Shown here piece after piece: positions 45,535-54,699 of a stretch of DNA of 64,000 bases; position 1 is the first letter of the stretch; every line of letters begins with the position of its first letter. The notes below the pieces were generated by a model. The model was given only the letters and a program-made list of their open reading frames with translations. It made no database searches and was not told the DNA's origin. This DNA is from Atribacterota bacterium (GTDB taxonomy: Bacteria; Atribacterota; Atribacteria; Atribacterales; Caldatribacteriaceae): positions 1 to 64,000 of the forward strand of contig JBDIWM010000005.1 in NCBI GenBank assembly GCA_039638595.1, written 5' to 3'. The position numbers were made by a program, and so were the translations under genes.

Positions 45535-46069
45535 CTCTGACCATACCCTTTTCCAGAATGGCACGCAGAAAACCGGCCTGAGGGAACCTGATGGTCCAGT
45601 CATGCAAATAGGCAATCACTGGAAGAGTCAGGTCCTGATAAAAACGGGATTGGTACACATAACCATTGAGAAACTGAAGATAAGAAAAATTAAGGAGAAG
45701 AAGAGTAATGACTAAAATCCAGAACATTCCCTTCACAATTCCCATCAAGAAGCCCAGCACGGCATCAACCCATACAATATCAAGTTTCTCGAAAACCCTA
45801 CGGAATAAAATTCCCACCCAGGAAAAAAGCACCATGACGGGAATAAAAATGATTAAAAAACCAACCAGATGCAGAATCCAGGAGGTATTCCAACCCAAAA
45901 ACCGCCCAATAAAATCGCCCACCAAAAGATAATAGCTCAATCCCAAGATAAAGCCGACCAAAAGTCCAGCAAAGCTTAAAAATTCTTTGCTGAATCCACG
46001 GATAGCACTGCGCACCACATTCACGAGAACCAGAAACACACAAAAAACGGTGTACCAATCCGCGGTCAA
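45500..46069 (-). CDS. cvpA: CvpA-family membrane protein
   Basis: 189 residues with four membrane helices and the family N-terminus (RGFSKEFLSFAGLLVGFILG). It starts with TTG overlapping the pheT stop. The family was named for colicin V production but its function is unclear. It commonly precedes mutS2, as here. Confidence 0.88.
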   Translation of the reverse strand: MTADWYTVFCVFLVLVNVVRSAIRGFSKEFLSFAGLLVGFILGLSYYLLVGDFIGRFLGWNTSWILHLVGFLIIFIPVMVLFSWVGILFRRVFEKLDIVWVDAVLGFLMGIVKGMFWILVITLLLLNFSYLQFLNGYVYQSRFYQDLTLPVIAYLHDWTIRFPQAGFLRAILEKGMVRDDVGLGNLEEF

Positions 46070-48438
46070 GAGCGCACAAATTCCTCCCGGAGATGAACAC
46101 CCCTCATTTTCTTGATCTCCTCTTTGATTTTTTGAATCCAGACTTCCACTGCCTCATCATTCAGCGTCTTTTCCCAGGAACGAAAGACACAGCGGAAGGA
46201 CAATCCCTTTTTATCCTGAGGAAGAGGTTTCCCTTCAAAAATATCAAAGATTTCCACACCCTCTATCGCCATCGCTTCCTTTGCCATCACTTCACGAACT
46301 TTTTCTTCAATCGCATTCCAGGAAAGATCTTTGTCCACTACAACCGAAATATCCCTGACAATGGCAGGAAAGAGGATCGCCCCTCTTACAGCTGAAATCG
46401 CACCCTCAACCAGGCCGAAAACCTCCTCTAACCTGAGTTCCAGATAATACAACATTCCCCGGACATCGAATTCCCAGAGCATTCTTTCAGACAGTTTCCC
46501 ACCCCACCCCAGGAGATTCCCCTGGGAAGACTTAAGAACAAAAGCCTCGTTTTCTTCAAAGCCAGGTACGATGTCATTCCAGGGAAGAAATCGAACTATT
46601 CCCAAGTCCACTCCCATTACCTCAAGGATCTCTTCCGTAAGGCCTTTGAGGACAAAAAAGTCGACCTGAGCACCTTTCCACCAAAGAAGAGGCAAAAGAT
46701 TTCCGCAGAGCGCTACTCCTAACCTGAGTTCCTCTCCCCAGGGATTTTCTGCTTTTCCCGAAGGGTAAAAAACTTTTCCCACTTCGAAAAGACCGAAGTG
46801 ATTGCGCCCTCTCCCAAAATTTAAGCGAAGAACTTCCAGAAGAGAAAGTAAAATCTGTGAACGGAGAAAAGACTGGTCCTGAGAAAGAGGATTTTTAACC
46901 GCCACAAGCTGTTCAATCACGATTCCCAAAGTCTGCACCGTCTTGGGGTCTACCAAAGAGAGGGTCACAGCCTCCTTTAAACCTCGAGAAACCAGAAAGG
47001 TTCTCAATTTCTGTTCGAGCGCATAATTTCTTTCTGGATCTCCAGGGTCAAAAGGAAAACTTGGAGAAGAAAGTTGAATCTGCTCATATCCATTGATTCT
47101 CCCGATTTCCTCGGCAATGTCAACCATAGTGGCCACATCGGCCCGGAAACTGGGAACCCTCACCGTAAATTCCTCGTCGGTACGTTCTATCACCACAAAA
47201 CCCAACCGCTCCAGAATCCGAATCATTCTCTCAGTCTCTACCTGACAGCTTAAAATCTGGTTGATTTTTTCCGGAAAAACCTGGACCGTTTTTTCAAAAC
47301 AGGGTGGTTCTCCAGCTATGGCCCATTCTCTGGCAATCTGGACGTCTCGTTCTTTCGAAAGAAGCGAAAGAACCCTTTTTGAAGCATACTGCACCCCTCG
47401 AGGATCAACCCCGCGTTCAAAACGGGCTGAAGCCTCCGTTCGTAGGCCGAGTGCCCTGGAAGTCCTTCGAACGGAAATCCGATTAAAAAGCGCTGATTCC
47501 AAGAACACCTCGTTTGTCGCAGGAGAAACCTCGGTACTTCGTCCCCCCATGATTCCCGCAATGCCTATCGGAGAACGACCATCAGCAATAACCAGCATCC
47601 CATCAGAAAGCAATCTCTGGATACCATCGATGGTAACAATTTTTTCTCCCGCTTTTGCCCGGCGGACCACTACCAAGTTATCGGTAATACAAGAAGCATC
47701 AAAAGCGTGAAGAGGCTGACCGGTTTCCATCATAACGAGATTGGTAATGTCAACCACATTGTTGATAGGCCGAAGCCCCAAAAGGTAAAGGTCTCTTACA
47801 ATATCCCAGGAAGAAGGTTTTACCGTAACGTTCGCAATAAACTTTCCAGTATAATAGGGACAAAGGTCAAAATCCTCGTCCCGCAAGGTCAACGGAGAGG
47901 AAATTTCGGTCTCTCGATATTCTATCTCTGGTACCTCCCAGTCGAGATCGAGTTTTGCCGAGAGATCCCGAGCGATTCCCGCTATCGAGAGGCAATCACC
48001 GCGATTGGGTGTAATTTCGAGGTCCATTATCACCTCGTGCTCAAAGAGAAAACGGGAAATATCTACTCCTTCCGGAAACGCATCAGGAAGTACAATGAGA
48101 AATTCAAGGATTTCTTTCTCTTCCCCCGCTACCAAAGAAAAAGAAGGAGTTCCTTCCCGGACAGAGACCAGAACCTTCTTTCCAATTTGAGGTACTCCCC
48201 AGTTTTTGACCTTCACAGGAACGATCTTTTCCTTCACCTTTATCAGGCATTCTGAATGGAGCATACCCTTTCTCGCTTCTTCCAGGGTCCCTACATAGAG
48301 GGGAAAGATGAAAACGTCCTCGGCACGAAGAATTTTTTCCACCACCAGTCCCTGTTCAATGAGGAGTGCGGCAAGTTCCTGGGGAGGGAGATCAAGCCCT
48401 TTGAGAAACCGTTTCAAAATGGAGTAGGCAATTCGCAT
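46066..48438 (-). CDS. pheT: Phenylalanyl-tRNA synthetase, beta subunit
   Basis: 790 residues. An N-terminal tRNA-binding OB domain (about 40-150), the B3/B4 editing domain (PIGIAGIMGG near 290), B5 domains, catalytic-like core and a C-terminal anticodon-binding FDX domain (AILFPAIVRDISVVVDKDLS). With PheS it forms an alpha2-beta2 enzyme charging tRNA-Phe. Confidence 0.95.
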   Translation of the reverse strand: MRIAYSILKRFLKGLDLPPQELAALLIEQGLVVEKILRAEDVFIFPLYVGTLEEARKGMLHSECLIKVKEKIVPVKVKNWGVPQIGKKVLVSVREGTPSFSLVAGEEKEILEFLIVLPDAFPEGVDISRFLFEHEVIMDLEITPNRGDCLSIAGIARDLSAKLDLDWEVPEIEYRETEISSPLTLRDEDFDLCPYYTGKFIANVTVKPSSWDIVRDLYLLGLRPINNVVDITNLVMMETGQPLHAFDASCITDNLVVVRRAKAGEKIVTIDGIQRLLSDGMLVIADGRSPIGIAGIMGGRSTEVSPATNEVFLESALFNRISVRRTSRALGLRTEASARFERGVDPRGVQYASKRVLSLLSKERDVQIAREWAIAGEPPCFEKTVQVFPEKINQILSCQVETERMIRILERLGFVVIERTDEEFTVRVPSFRADVATMVDIAEEIGRINGYEQIQLSSPSFPFDPGDPERNYALEQKLRTFLVSRGLKEAVTLSLVDPKTVQTLGIVIEQLVAVKNPLSQDQSFLRSQILLSLLEVLRLNFGRGRNHFGLFEVGKVFYPSGKAENPWGEELRLGVALCGNLLPLLWWKGAQVDFFVLKGLTEEILEVMGVDLGIVRFLPWNDIVPGFEENEAFVLKSSQGNLLGWGGKLSERMLWEFDVRGMLYYLELRLEEVFGLVEGAISAVRGAILFPAIVRDISVVVDKDLSWNAIEEKVREVMAKEAMAIEGVEIFDIFEGKPLPQDKKGLSFRCVFRSWEKTLNDEAVEVWIQKIKEEIKKMRGVHLREEFVRS

Positions 48439-48447
48439 GGTTGTCTC

Positions 48448-49467
48448 CTATCGCAACGCTTTAAATTGTTCCAAAAAATTGACATCGTTCTCCAGAAACC
48501 AACGGATGTCAGTTATACCAAAACTCAACATGGTGATTCTTTCCACTCCCATACCAAAAGCAAAACCCCTAACCCTTTCAGGGTCATAGCCCACTTTTTC
48601 AAAAACCTGGGGATGCACCAAACCTGCCCCCATGATTTCCAACCACCCGCTGTATCCACAGGACCGACATCCTTTCCCCTGACAGACTCCACATGAGACA
48701 TCCACCTCAGCGCTGGGCTCCGTAAAAGGGAAATAACTGGGCCGAAAACGAACTTTCCGCTGAAGACCAAAAAAGCGTCGCACGAATATTTCCACCGTAC
48801 CCTTGAGATCCCCCATGCTCACAGAAGGAGCCACCACCAGCCCTTCGATCTGATGAAACATGGGACTATGAGTAGCATCAAAAGCATCTCGACGATAACA
48901 CCTTCCCGGAACCACCACTTTAAAAGGAGGAATCAGTTTTTTCATGGCTCGTATCTGCCCAGGAGAGGTATGAGTGCGTAAAAGCCAACCGGGAGAGAGA
49001 TAAAAAGAATCCTGATCATCACGGGTAGGGTGATCTGGAGGAATGTTCAGTGCTTCAAAATTATAGAAATCACTCTCAACCTCCGGTCCACTTTCAATTC
49101 GAAAACCCAGACTTTGAAAAATCGATAAAATCTGATCTCGGACAATAAGAACAGGATGAAAAGAACCCACCCATTGCCTTTTTCCAGGTAATGTAATATC
49201 AATACATGATGACGATTTCCCTTTTGCAAAGGCCAGCCACTCGTATTTTTTCTTCCAATCTTCTTCCATCCGGTTTTTGATCTCGTTCAGCTTTTGTCCC
49301 CATACTCTTTTTTCTTCCGGCGAAAGACCTCGGAGTTGCGCCAAAAAATCCCCCATCATACTTTTCCGTCCTAGATATTGACCCTTGATCCGATTCAACG
49401 CATCAAGCGTTTCCGCTCTCGCCAAGTTTTCCTGAAAATCAGAAAAATACTTTTCCAGCATCTCCAT
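48448..49467 (-). CDS. pheS: Phenylalanyl-tRNA synthetase, alpha subunit
   Basis: 339 residues from the ATG at 49467. An N-terminal coiled coil (about 1-80), then the class II core with motif 2 (VVVPGRCYRRDAFDATHSPMFHQ) and motif 3 (GFAFGMGVERITML), and a CGVCQGKGCRSCGYSGW loop whose cysteines could bind zinc. The frame upstream to 49527 crosses the terminator hairpin. No strong ribosome binding site precedes the start; a terminator-like stem lies between rplT and this gene. Confidence 0.94.
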   Translation of the reverse strand: MEMLEKYFSDFQENLARAETLDALNRIKGQYLGRKSMMGDFLAQLRGLSPEEKRVWGQKLNEIKNRMEEDWKKKYEWLAFAKGKSSSCIDITLPGKRQWVGSFHPVLIVRDQILSIFQSLGFRIESGPEVESDFYNFEALNIPPDHPTRDDQDSFYLSPGWLLRTHTSPGQIRAMKKLIPPFKVVVPGRCYRRDAFDATHSPMFHQIEGLVVAPSVSMGDLKGTVEIFVRRFFGLQRKVRFRPSYFPFTEPSAEVDVSCGVCQGKGCRSCGYSGWLEIMGAGLVHPQVFEKVGYDPERVRGFAFGMGVERITMLSFGITDIRWFLENDVNFLEQFKALR

Positions 49468-49504
49468 TTTGTTGTCACTCAACGTGCAAACCACCTTTCC
49501 CAAC

Positions 49505-49532
49505 AAAAAAGCGATGCCCGGAGGCATCGCTT
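49505..49532 (-). terminator. Terminator or attenuator between rplT and pheS
   Basis: 10-bp stem with AAGCGATGCC arms and a 4-base loop (49509-49532), followed on the minus strand by TTTTTT. It lies 16 bases after the rplT stop and 42 before pheS. No promoter fits between, so pheS depends on read-through or an upstream promoter. Confidence 0.75.
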
Positions 49533-49548
49533 CCCAAAGCAGAAAATC

Positions 49549-49902
49549 CTAACGCTGTTCCGCAGCCACCTTCAGGAGCTCAGAAAGGGCTTCAGGATGC
49601 TCAACGGATAAATTTGCCAAAACTTTCCGGTTTAACTGAATACCTGCTTTCTTCAGAGCTCCCATGAACTGGCTATATGTCATTCCTTGACTCCGCACGA
49701 ACGCGTTAATCCTGACGATCCACAACCGGCGAAAATCTCTTTTCCGGTTTCTCCGATCCCGGTACGCATAGGCCAGGGATTTCATAACCTGTTCTTTGGC
49801 TCTCTTGTAAGAGCGAGAACGGGCACCACGATAACCCTTGGCCATTTTCATAATCTTTTTCCTTCTCTCTCTGGAAGCCACATTCATTTTTACTCTGGTC
49901 AT
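49549..49902 (-). CDS. rplT: 50S ribosomal protein L20
   Basis: 117 residues, full length (ERRKKIMKMAKGYRGARSRS, RDRRNRKRDFRRLWIVRIN). It assembles the 50S subunit and, in other bacteria, represses its own operon by binding the leader RNA. Confidence 0.96.
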   Translation of the reverse strand: MTRVKMNVASRERRKKIMKMAKGYRGARSRSYKRAKEQVMKSLAYAYRDRRNRKRDFRRLWIVRINAFVRSQGMTYSQFMGALKKAGIQLNRKVLANLSVEHPEALSELLKVAAEQR

Positions 49903-49919
49903 GGCTCATTCACCTTCCC

Positions 49920-50117
49920 CTACGCATAAGGAAGAAGAGTTGAGATTCTCTTCTCTTCTGCAGAATGCACAATGACTGTGTGACGCAATCTCCTTTTCCG
50001 ATCCCTTTTCTTCGAAGAAAGGAGATGGCTCTTTCCTGCCTGCGCTCTTTTTACTTTTCCTGAACCAGTAACTTTAAAGCGCTTCGCAGCTCCCCGATGG
50101 GTCTTCATTTTTGGCAT
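49920..50117 (-). CDS. rpmI: 50S ribosomal protein L35
   Basis: 65 residues, matching L35 (MKTHRGAAKRFKVTGSGKVK, KSHLLSSKKRDRKRRL). Lies between infC and rplT, the universal order. Confidence 0.95.
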   Translation of the reverse strand: MPKMKTHRGAAKRFKVTGSGKVKRAQAGKSHLLSSKKRDRKRRLRHTVIVHSAEEKRISTLLPYA

Positions 50118-50130
50118 CGGTAATTCCTCC

Positions 50131-50640
50131 TCATTTTTTGGGTGCTAGGGTAATTGTCAAGCTGGACCCCTCGCTCTTTATATCTTGCTCCACCTTACTG
50201 ATTTCTTTGAGATCTTCGATGATACGGCCCAAAAGGTCCCTTCCTCTCTCTTTGAACGCTTCTTCGCGTCCCCGGAACCTGACGATAATCTTGACCCGAT
50301 CACCGTCGTTCAAAAAACGGAGTGCATTCTTGATTTTAACCTGGTAATCGTGTTCATCGATCTTTGGTCGAATATTCAATTCTTTTAACTCCGAAATTTT
50401 TTGCTTTTTGCGGGAAAGTTTTGCCTTTTTCTCCTTCTCATAACGGAACTTCCCATAATCCATAATCTTGCAAACCGGAGGATTCGCATCTGGACCAACC
50501 TCAACTAAATCAAGACCCAGCTCCTCAGCCATCTGCAAGGCCTTTTTCAATGGAACAATTCCAATCTGGCTTCCCTCAGGAGAAATCAACCGCACCTCCC
50601 GCGCTCCGATCTCGTGGTTAACGCGGTATTTTACCTCGAT
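50131..50640 (-). CDS. infC: Translation initiation factor IF-3 with a non-canonical start codon
   Basis: 169 residues if initiation is at the ATC at 50640. The conserved N-terminal YRVNHEIGAREVRLISPEG is encoded, but between the in-frame TAA and that segment there is no ATG, GTG or TTG. ATC has GGGGG eight bases before it; ATA at 50646 is the alternative but too close. The rest is complete: ADANPPVCKIMDYGKFRYEK-like linker (GPDANPPVCKIMDYGKFRYE) and C-terminal domain VKIIVRFRGREE. Rare start codons in infC allow IF-3 to limit its own synthesis. Confidence 0.9.
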   Translation of the reverse strand: MEVKYRVNHEIGAREVRLISPEGSQIGIVPLKKALQMAEELGLDLVEVGPDANPPVCKIMDYGKFRYEKEKKAKLSRKKQKISELKELNIRPKIDEHDYQVKIKNALRFLNDGDRVKIIVRFRGREEAFKERGRDLLGRIIEDLKEISKVEQDIKSEGSSLTITLAPKK

Positions 50641-50677
50641 CTGTATCGCCCCCTTATCTTACCGTAGACGGTAGAAA

Positions 50678-50707
50678 AAAATACCACATTCTCTCGCTTT
50701 TCGTCAA
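50678..50707 (-). promoter_or_regulatory. Promoter of the infC-rpmI-rplT operon
   Basis: Minus-strand TTGACG (50702-50707), an 18-base spacer, TATTTT (50678-50683), overlapping the stop codon of the upstream ABC ATPase. The leader then contains a small TACCG/CGGTA stem (about 50660-50674) before the GGGGG site. Confidence 0.65.
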
Positions 50708-51717
50708 CACTTCACCCTGGCTGATTGTACTCTTTTTAATTGAAGACTTCCAGGAAAGTGACAGGCAACCCAGCACCCTGCCTCAACCTCTCGCAGGGGT
50801 GGTTCCACCACATGGCAAATGTCCTGAACGACCGGACAGCGAGGGTGAAAACGACATCCCGAAGGAGGCTTAATGGGGCTCGGAACATCTCCCTTCAGGA
50901 TGACCCGATCCACTTTATAATCCGGGTCAGGAACAGGGACCGCGGAAACCAGCGCCACCGTGTAAGGATGTAACGGTCGGGAAAAGAGGTCGTTTTTTCC
51001 AGCAATTTCCACCACCTTTCCCAGATACATGACCAGTACCCGGTCACAGATTTGCTTAACCACCGCCAGATCATGAGAGATGAAAAGATACGTCAGGTGA
51101 TACTCTTCTTTCAACTCACTCATCAGGTTAAGAATTTGCGAACGAATCGAAACATCCAGCGAAGAAACGGCCTCATCAGCAATAATAAGGCGAGGATGAA
51201 GAATAATAGCCCGAGCGATACCAATGCGTTGTCTCTGTCCTCCAGAAAACTCGTGAGGGTATCTTCGAAGGTAATTTCCCGAAAGGCCTACCCTTTCCAG
51301 AATGTCCCGCACCCTCAATGCCCTTTCCTGGGATGAACTGATCCCGTGTACCGCCATTCCTTCTTCGATGATGGCACCAATAGTCATCCGGGGGTTCAGT
51401 GAACTAAAAGGGTCCTGAAAGATCATCTGTATCTCTTTTCGGATAGGGCGGAGACGAGAAGATGGAAGACACGAGATCTCCTGCCCATTAAAGAAAATCT
51501 TTCCCTCAGTCGGCTCATAAAGGCGTATGATAGTCATACCTAGGGTACTTTTGCCACACCCAGATTCTCCTACAATCCCCAAGCTCTCACCACCTAAGAC
51601 TTCAAAACTTACCCCATCCACAGCTTTGACCCAGGCTATTATCTTCCTAAATACACCTGCACGGATAGGAAAATATTTTTTAAGGTTCTCAATCTTAAGA
51701 ATCACCGAGTCTGACAT
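50704..51717 (-). CDS. Peptide ABC transporter, ATP-binding protein (DppF/OppF type)
   Basis: 337 residues with Walker [15 protein letters not shown], signature [14 protein letters not shown], Walker [15 protein letters not shown] and the oligopeptide C-terminal extension carrying four cysteines ([15 protein letters not shown] and later AGC), which hold an iron-sulfur cluster in this family. It pairs with the DppD-type ATPase encoded just upstream, overlapping it by 16 bases. Confidence 0.92.
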   Translation of the reverse strand: MSDSVILKIENLKKYFPIRAGVFRKIIAWVKAVDGVSFEVLGGESLGIVGESGCGKSTLGMTIIRLYEPTEGKIFFNGQEISCLPSSRLRPIRKEIQMIFQDPFSSLNPRMTIGAIIEEGMAVHGISSSQERALRVRDILERVGLSGNYLRRYPHEFSGGQRQRIGIARAIILHPRLIIADEAVSSLDVSIRSQILNLMSELKEEYHLTYLFISHDLAVVKQICDRVLVMYLGKVVEIAGKNDLFSRPLHPYTVALVSAVPVPDPDYKVDRVILKGDVPSPIKPPSGCRFHPRCPVVQDICHVVEPPLREVEAGCWVACHFPGSLQLKRVQSARVKC

Positions 51718-52718
51718 TCCTTCAAAACCTCAGGCATCGCATTTCGAACCTTTTCCCAGTGGTGGCAATAGACGGCATGCGTGTTACTGAGTGATGCTTT
51801 TGGAGGTTCCTGGATACACGCTCCGGTTTCAAAGGTACATCGCCCCCGAAAACGACAACCTAGGGGAAACGAAGACGGTTCCGGAACCACTCCAGGAATG
51901 GTGTCAAGCTTTTTTTGTTCCACATCCAGACGGGGGATCGATTTCAAGAGACCCACCGTATAAGGATGAAGCGGATTCTTAAAAATTTCAAAACGATTTC
52001 CTTCTTCAACCACCTTTCCTGCATACATCACAACTACTCTTTCAGCCATGTCAGCCACAATACCAAGGTCATGGGTAATCAAAATCAACGCCATACCCAG
52101 CCTTTTCTGTAATTCTCGCATCAATTCCAGAATCTGAGCCTGAATTGTGACATCAAGCGAAGTGGTGGGTTCATCAGCAATCAAAAGCTGTGGGTGGCAG
52201 GAAAGAGCCATGGCAATCATGGCTCTCTGCTTCATACCCCCAGACAGTTCATGGGGGTATTCGTCCAGCCTCTTCTCCGGTTCTGGGATTCCCACCAGAC
52301 GAAGCATCTCCAAAGCCACCTCCCTCGCTTTTGCAGGAGAAAGTTTCTGGTGCAGCATAATGGCTTCCAGAATTTGGTCTCCTACGGTGTAAACAGGATT
52401 CAAAGCCGATGCGGGTTCCTGAAAAATCATGGCGATGTCTTTCCCCCGAATTTCCCTCATCTTTGGTTCAGGCAAAAGCAAGAGATTTTGACCTTTGAAA
52501 ATAATCTCTCCTCCGCTAATCTTTCCCTTGGGATCGACTAGTCGCAAAATAGCTAAAGAAGTCACACTTTTCCCACAGCCAGACTCACCGACCAGAGCAA
52601 GCGTCTCGCCTTTTCCCACACTGAAACTCACTCCATCAACCGCTTTTAATTCTCTTTTCTCGTCATCGTAGAAATAAACCCGTAAATCTCTGACCTCAAG
52701 CAATTTTTCCTGGAACAC
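51702..52718 (-). CDS. Peptide ABC transporter, ATP-binding protein (DppD/OppD type)
   Basis: 338 residues from the GTG at 52718, chosen for GGAGGAG ahead of it; the longer frame runs into the permease gene. Walker [15 protein letters not shown], signature [16 protein letters not shown], Walker [15 protein letters not shown] and the cysteine-containing extension ([15 protein letters not shown]). Confidence 0.92.
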   Translation of the reverse strand: MFQEKLLEVRDLRVYFYDDEKRELKAVDGVSFSVGKGETLALVGESGCGKSVTSLAILRLVDPKGKISGGEIIFKGQNLLLLPEPKMREIRGKDIAMIFQEPASALNPVYTVGDQILEAIMLHQKLSPAKAREVALEMLRLVGIPEPEKRLDEYPHELSGGMKQRAMIAMALSCHPQLLIADEPTTSLDVTIQAQILELMRELQKRLGMALILITHDLGIVADMAERVVVMYAGKVVEEGNRFEIFKNPLHPYTVGLLKSIPRLDVEQKKLDTIPGVVPEPSSFPLGCRFRGRCTFETGACIQEPPKASLSNTHAVYCHHWEKVRNAMPEVLKECQTR

Positions 52719-52731
52719 CTTTTCTCCTCCA

Positions 52732-53613
52732 CTACATTCTAAGCCGGGGGTCAAAAACATCACGCAAGGCGTCTCCCACCAGGTTCCAGGCCAAAACAAA
52801 CAAAACCATCGCCAGCCCCGGGAAAACCGTCATATACCAGTAACGCAACGCCTCCCCTTGACTCCCCATCATCCAGTTACGAGCATAATTCAACAGTGCT
52901 CCCCAATCAGCATATCCCTGTGGCGCCCCGATACCCAGAAAGCTCAACGCTGCAGCGGTGATCACCAGAGACCCCATGCGCATGGATGCCTGGATGAGAA
53001 CCGGAAAAATGCTATTAGGAAGAACATGACGAAGAATAATCATGAAATCACTCACACCCAAGGCTTTTGCTGCCATGACAAACTGTTCTTCTTTTACCTG
53101 AAGGATGTTTCCTCGCACCAAACGTGCTGGGTACATCCAGCTAAACACAACGAGGGCAATGATTACCTTATCAAGGCCAGCTCCCAGGATCGTGGCCAGG
53201 ACAATAGCCGCAACCAGAAAAGGAATGGCCATAAAGATATCAGTAATACGCATTAATATTTCATCAACCATCTTCCCAAAGTACCCTGCTACCGAACCCA
53301 CTGCAAGGCCAATCAACGTCGAAATCACCGTCACCACAATTCCAATGCGAAAGGCAGTTCGGGTTCCCCACACCACCCCATAAAAAATGTCTCTTTTCCC
53401 TGCTACCCCAAAAGGATGCTCCGGGGAAGGAGGAAGAGGATTAGAACTCCAGGTAACTATGGGCATCATATAGGGATCTCGAGTCGATTTTGGCGGAGCA
53501 ATATACGGTGCTCCCATCGCCACAATAAAGAAAAAAATCAGCAACACAAAACCCAAACAGGCAGAAAAGTTGGAAAAAAACTTTTTGAGCAGGCGCTTTG
53601 TTTCTTTTTTCAC
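52732..53613 (-). CDS. Peptide ABC transporter, permease (DppC/OppC type)
   Basis: 293 residues, five to six membrane helices, the N-terminal OppC segment ([19 protein letters not shown]) and the EAA-type loop ([20 protein letters not shown]). It forms the pore with the adjacent DppB-type subunit. Confidence 0.92.
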   Translation of the reverse strand: MKKETKRLLKKFFSNFSACLGFVLLIFFFIVAMGAPYIAPPKSTRDPYMMPIVTWSSNPLPPSPEHPFGVAGKRDIFYGVVWGTRTAFRIGIVVTVISTLIGLAVGSVAGYFGKMVDEILMRITDIFMAIPFLVAAIVLATILGAGLDKVIIALVVFSWMYPARLVRGNILQVKEEQFVMAAKALGVSDFMIILRHVLPNSIFPVLIQASMRMGSLVITAAALSFLGIGAPQGYADWGALLNYARNWMMGSQGEALRYWYMTVFPGLAMVLFVLAWNLVGDALRDVFDPRLRM

Positions 53614-54645
53614 CTACTCCAACCTCACCCTGGGATCGATGAAAGCGTAAGAGAGGTCAACACAGAGATTCCCCAAAATCAAAACGAGCCCAAAGAATAA
53701 CGTCCCTCCCATGATGGAAGCATAATCCAGTTGCTGCGCGGCCAGGGCCATAAAACTTCCAAGACCAGTCCGATTGAAAATCGTCTCCACAATCACGGTA
53801 CCAGCCAGAAGACCCACCACAGTTTGACCACTCACTGTGGCCACGGGAATCAAAGCATTCCTCCGCGCGTGTTTACGAATCACAACCCCTTCGCTCAAGC
53901 CCTTAGCTCTCGCGGTGCGAACATAATCTCTCTGAAGCACTTCCAACATCGAGGAACGAGTAATCCGGAGAATAAACGCAAGTTCCACATAGGTTAGTGT
54001 GAGAATTGGCCCCAGGAGATGGCGTAAGGCATCCCACAAAACATCCAACCGCCCATTCAAAAGTGCATCGAAGGTGAGCATCCCGGTAAGGTGTCGAAAA
54101 GCCGAAGATTTGACCACCGTCTCTGCCCATATACTCAGGTTACCAGGGGGAAACCACCCCAAGGTACCGTAAAAAACCATGAGAACCATCAATCCAAAGA
54201 CAAAATCAGGAAATGACCACCCCACCACGGCAAAAATCCGTAAAGCATGGTCAAGAACTTTATTATGGTGCAGTGCAGAGATTACACCTAAGGAAATTCC
54301 TAAAAAAATTATAGGGATCACAGAAAAAATGGTTAGCTCCAAAGTGTACGGAAAACGTTCCAGAATAACCTCAAAAACTGGCCCCTTACCGACGTAGGAC
54401 CAGCCCAGGTTCCCTTGAAAAACGTTTTTTAGCCATCTTAAATACTGGACAAAGATAGGGTCATCTAAGCCATACTGGCTGATTAACTTATCAACGTTTT
54501 CACCTTTCAGTCGCTCAGGATTGTTGATAAACGTTGCCAGACGCTGATAGGGACTCAAAAACCCGATCATGATAAAAACAAGGAGCGAGACACCAAACAA
54601 AGCCAGGGGCAAAAATAAAAGACGCCTCAGGATGTAAAAAATCAC
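53614..54645 (-). CDS. Peptide ABC transporter, permease (DppB/OppB type)
   Basis: 343 residues from the GTG at 54645 (VIFYILRRLLF). The longer frame starts with TTG inside the GGAGG. Six membrane helices and the loop RTARAKGLSEGVVIRKHARRN. The inserted domain SQYGLDDPIFVQYLRWLKNV is typical for DppB. It begins right after a stable hairpin behind the binding-protein gene. Confidence 0.92.
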   Translation of the reverse strand: MIFYILRRLLFLPLALFGVSLLVFIMIGFLSPYQRLATFINNPERLKGENVDKLISQYGLDDPIFVQYLRWLKNVFQGNLGWSYVGKGPVFEVILERFPYTLELTIFSVIPIIFLGISLGVISALHHNKVLDHALRIFAVVGWSFPDFVFGLMVLMVFYGTLGWFPPGNLSIWAETVVKSSAFRHLTGMLTFDALLNGRLDVLWDALRHLLGPILTLTYVELAFILRITRSSMLEVLQRDYVRTARAKGLSEGVVIRKHARRNALIPVATVSGQTVVGLLAGTVIVETIFNRTGLGSFMALAAQQLDYASIMGGTLFFGLVLILGNLCVDLSYAFIDPRVRLE

Positions 54646-54661
54646 AACGCCTTGAACCTCC

Positions 54662-54692
54662 AAAGCGGGAGGAAAAACCTTCCTCCCGCTTT
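54662..54692 (-). other. Intercistronic hairpin between binding-protein and permease genes
   Basis: 13-bp perfect stem with arms AAAGCGGGAGGAA, loop 5 bases. It abuts the dppB ribosome binding site without a U-tract. Such stems after binding-protein genes often stabilise the upstream message or limit read-through, giving more binding protein than permease. Confidence 0.55.
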
Positions 54693-54699
54693 CAATAGT

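Noticed and set aside
49468-49548. T-box leader before pheS
   Set aside because: Only about 80 bases between rplT and pheS and no T-box core motif; only a simple stem with a U-tract is visible.
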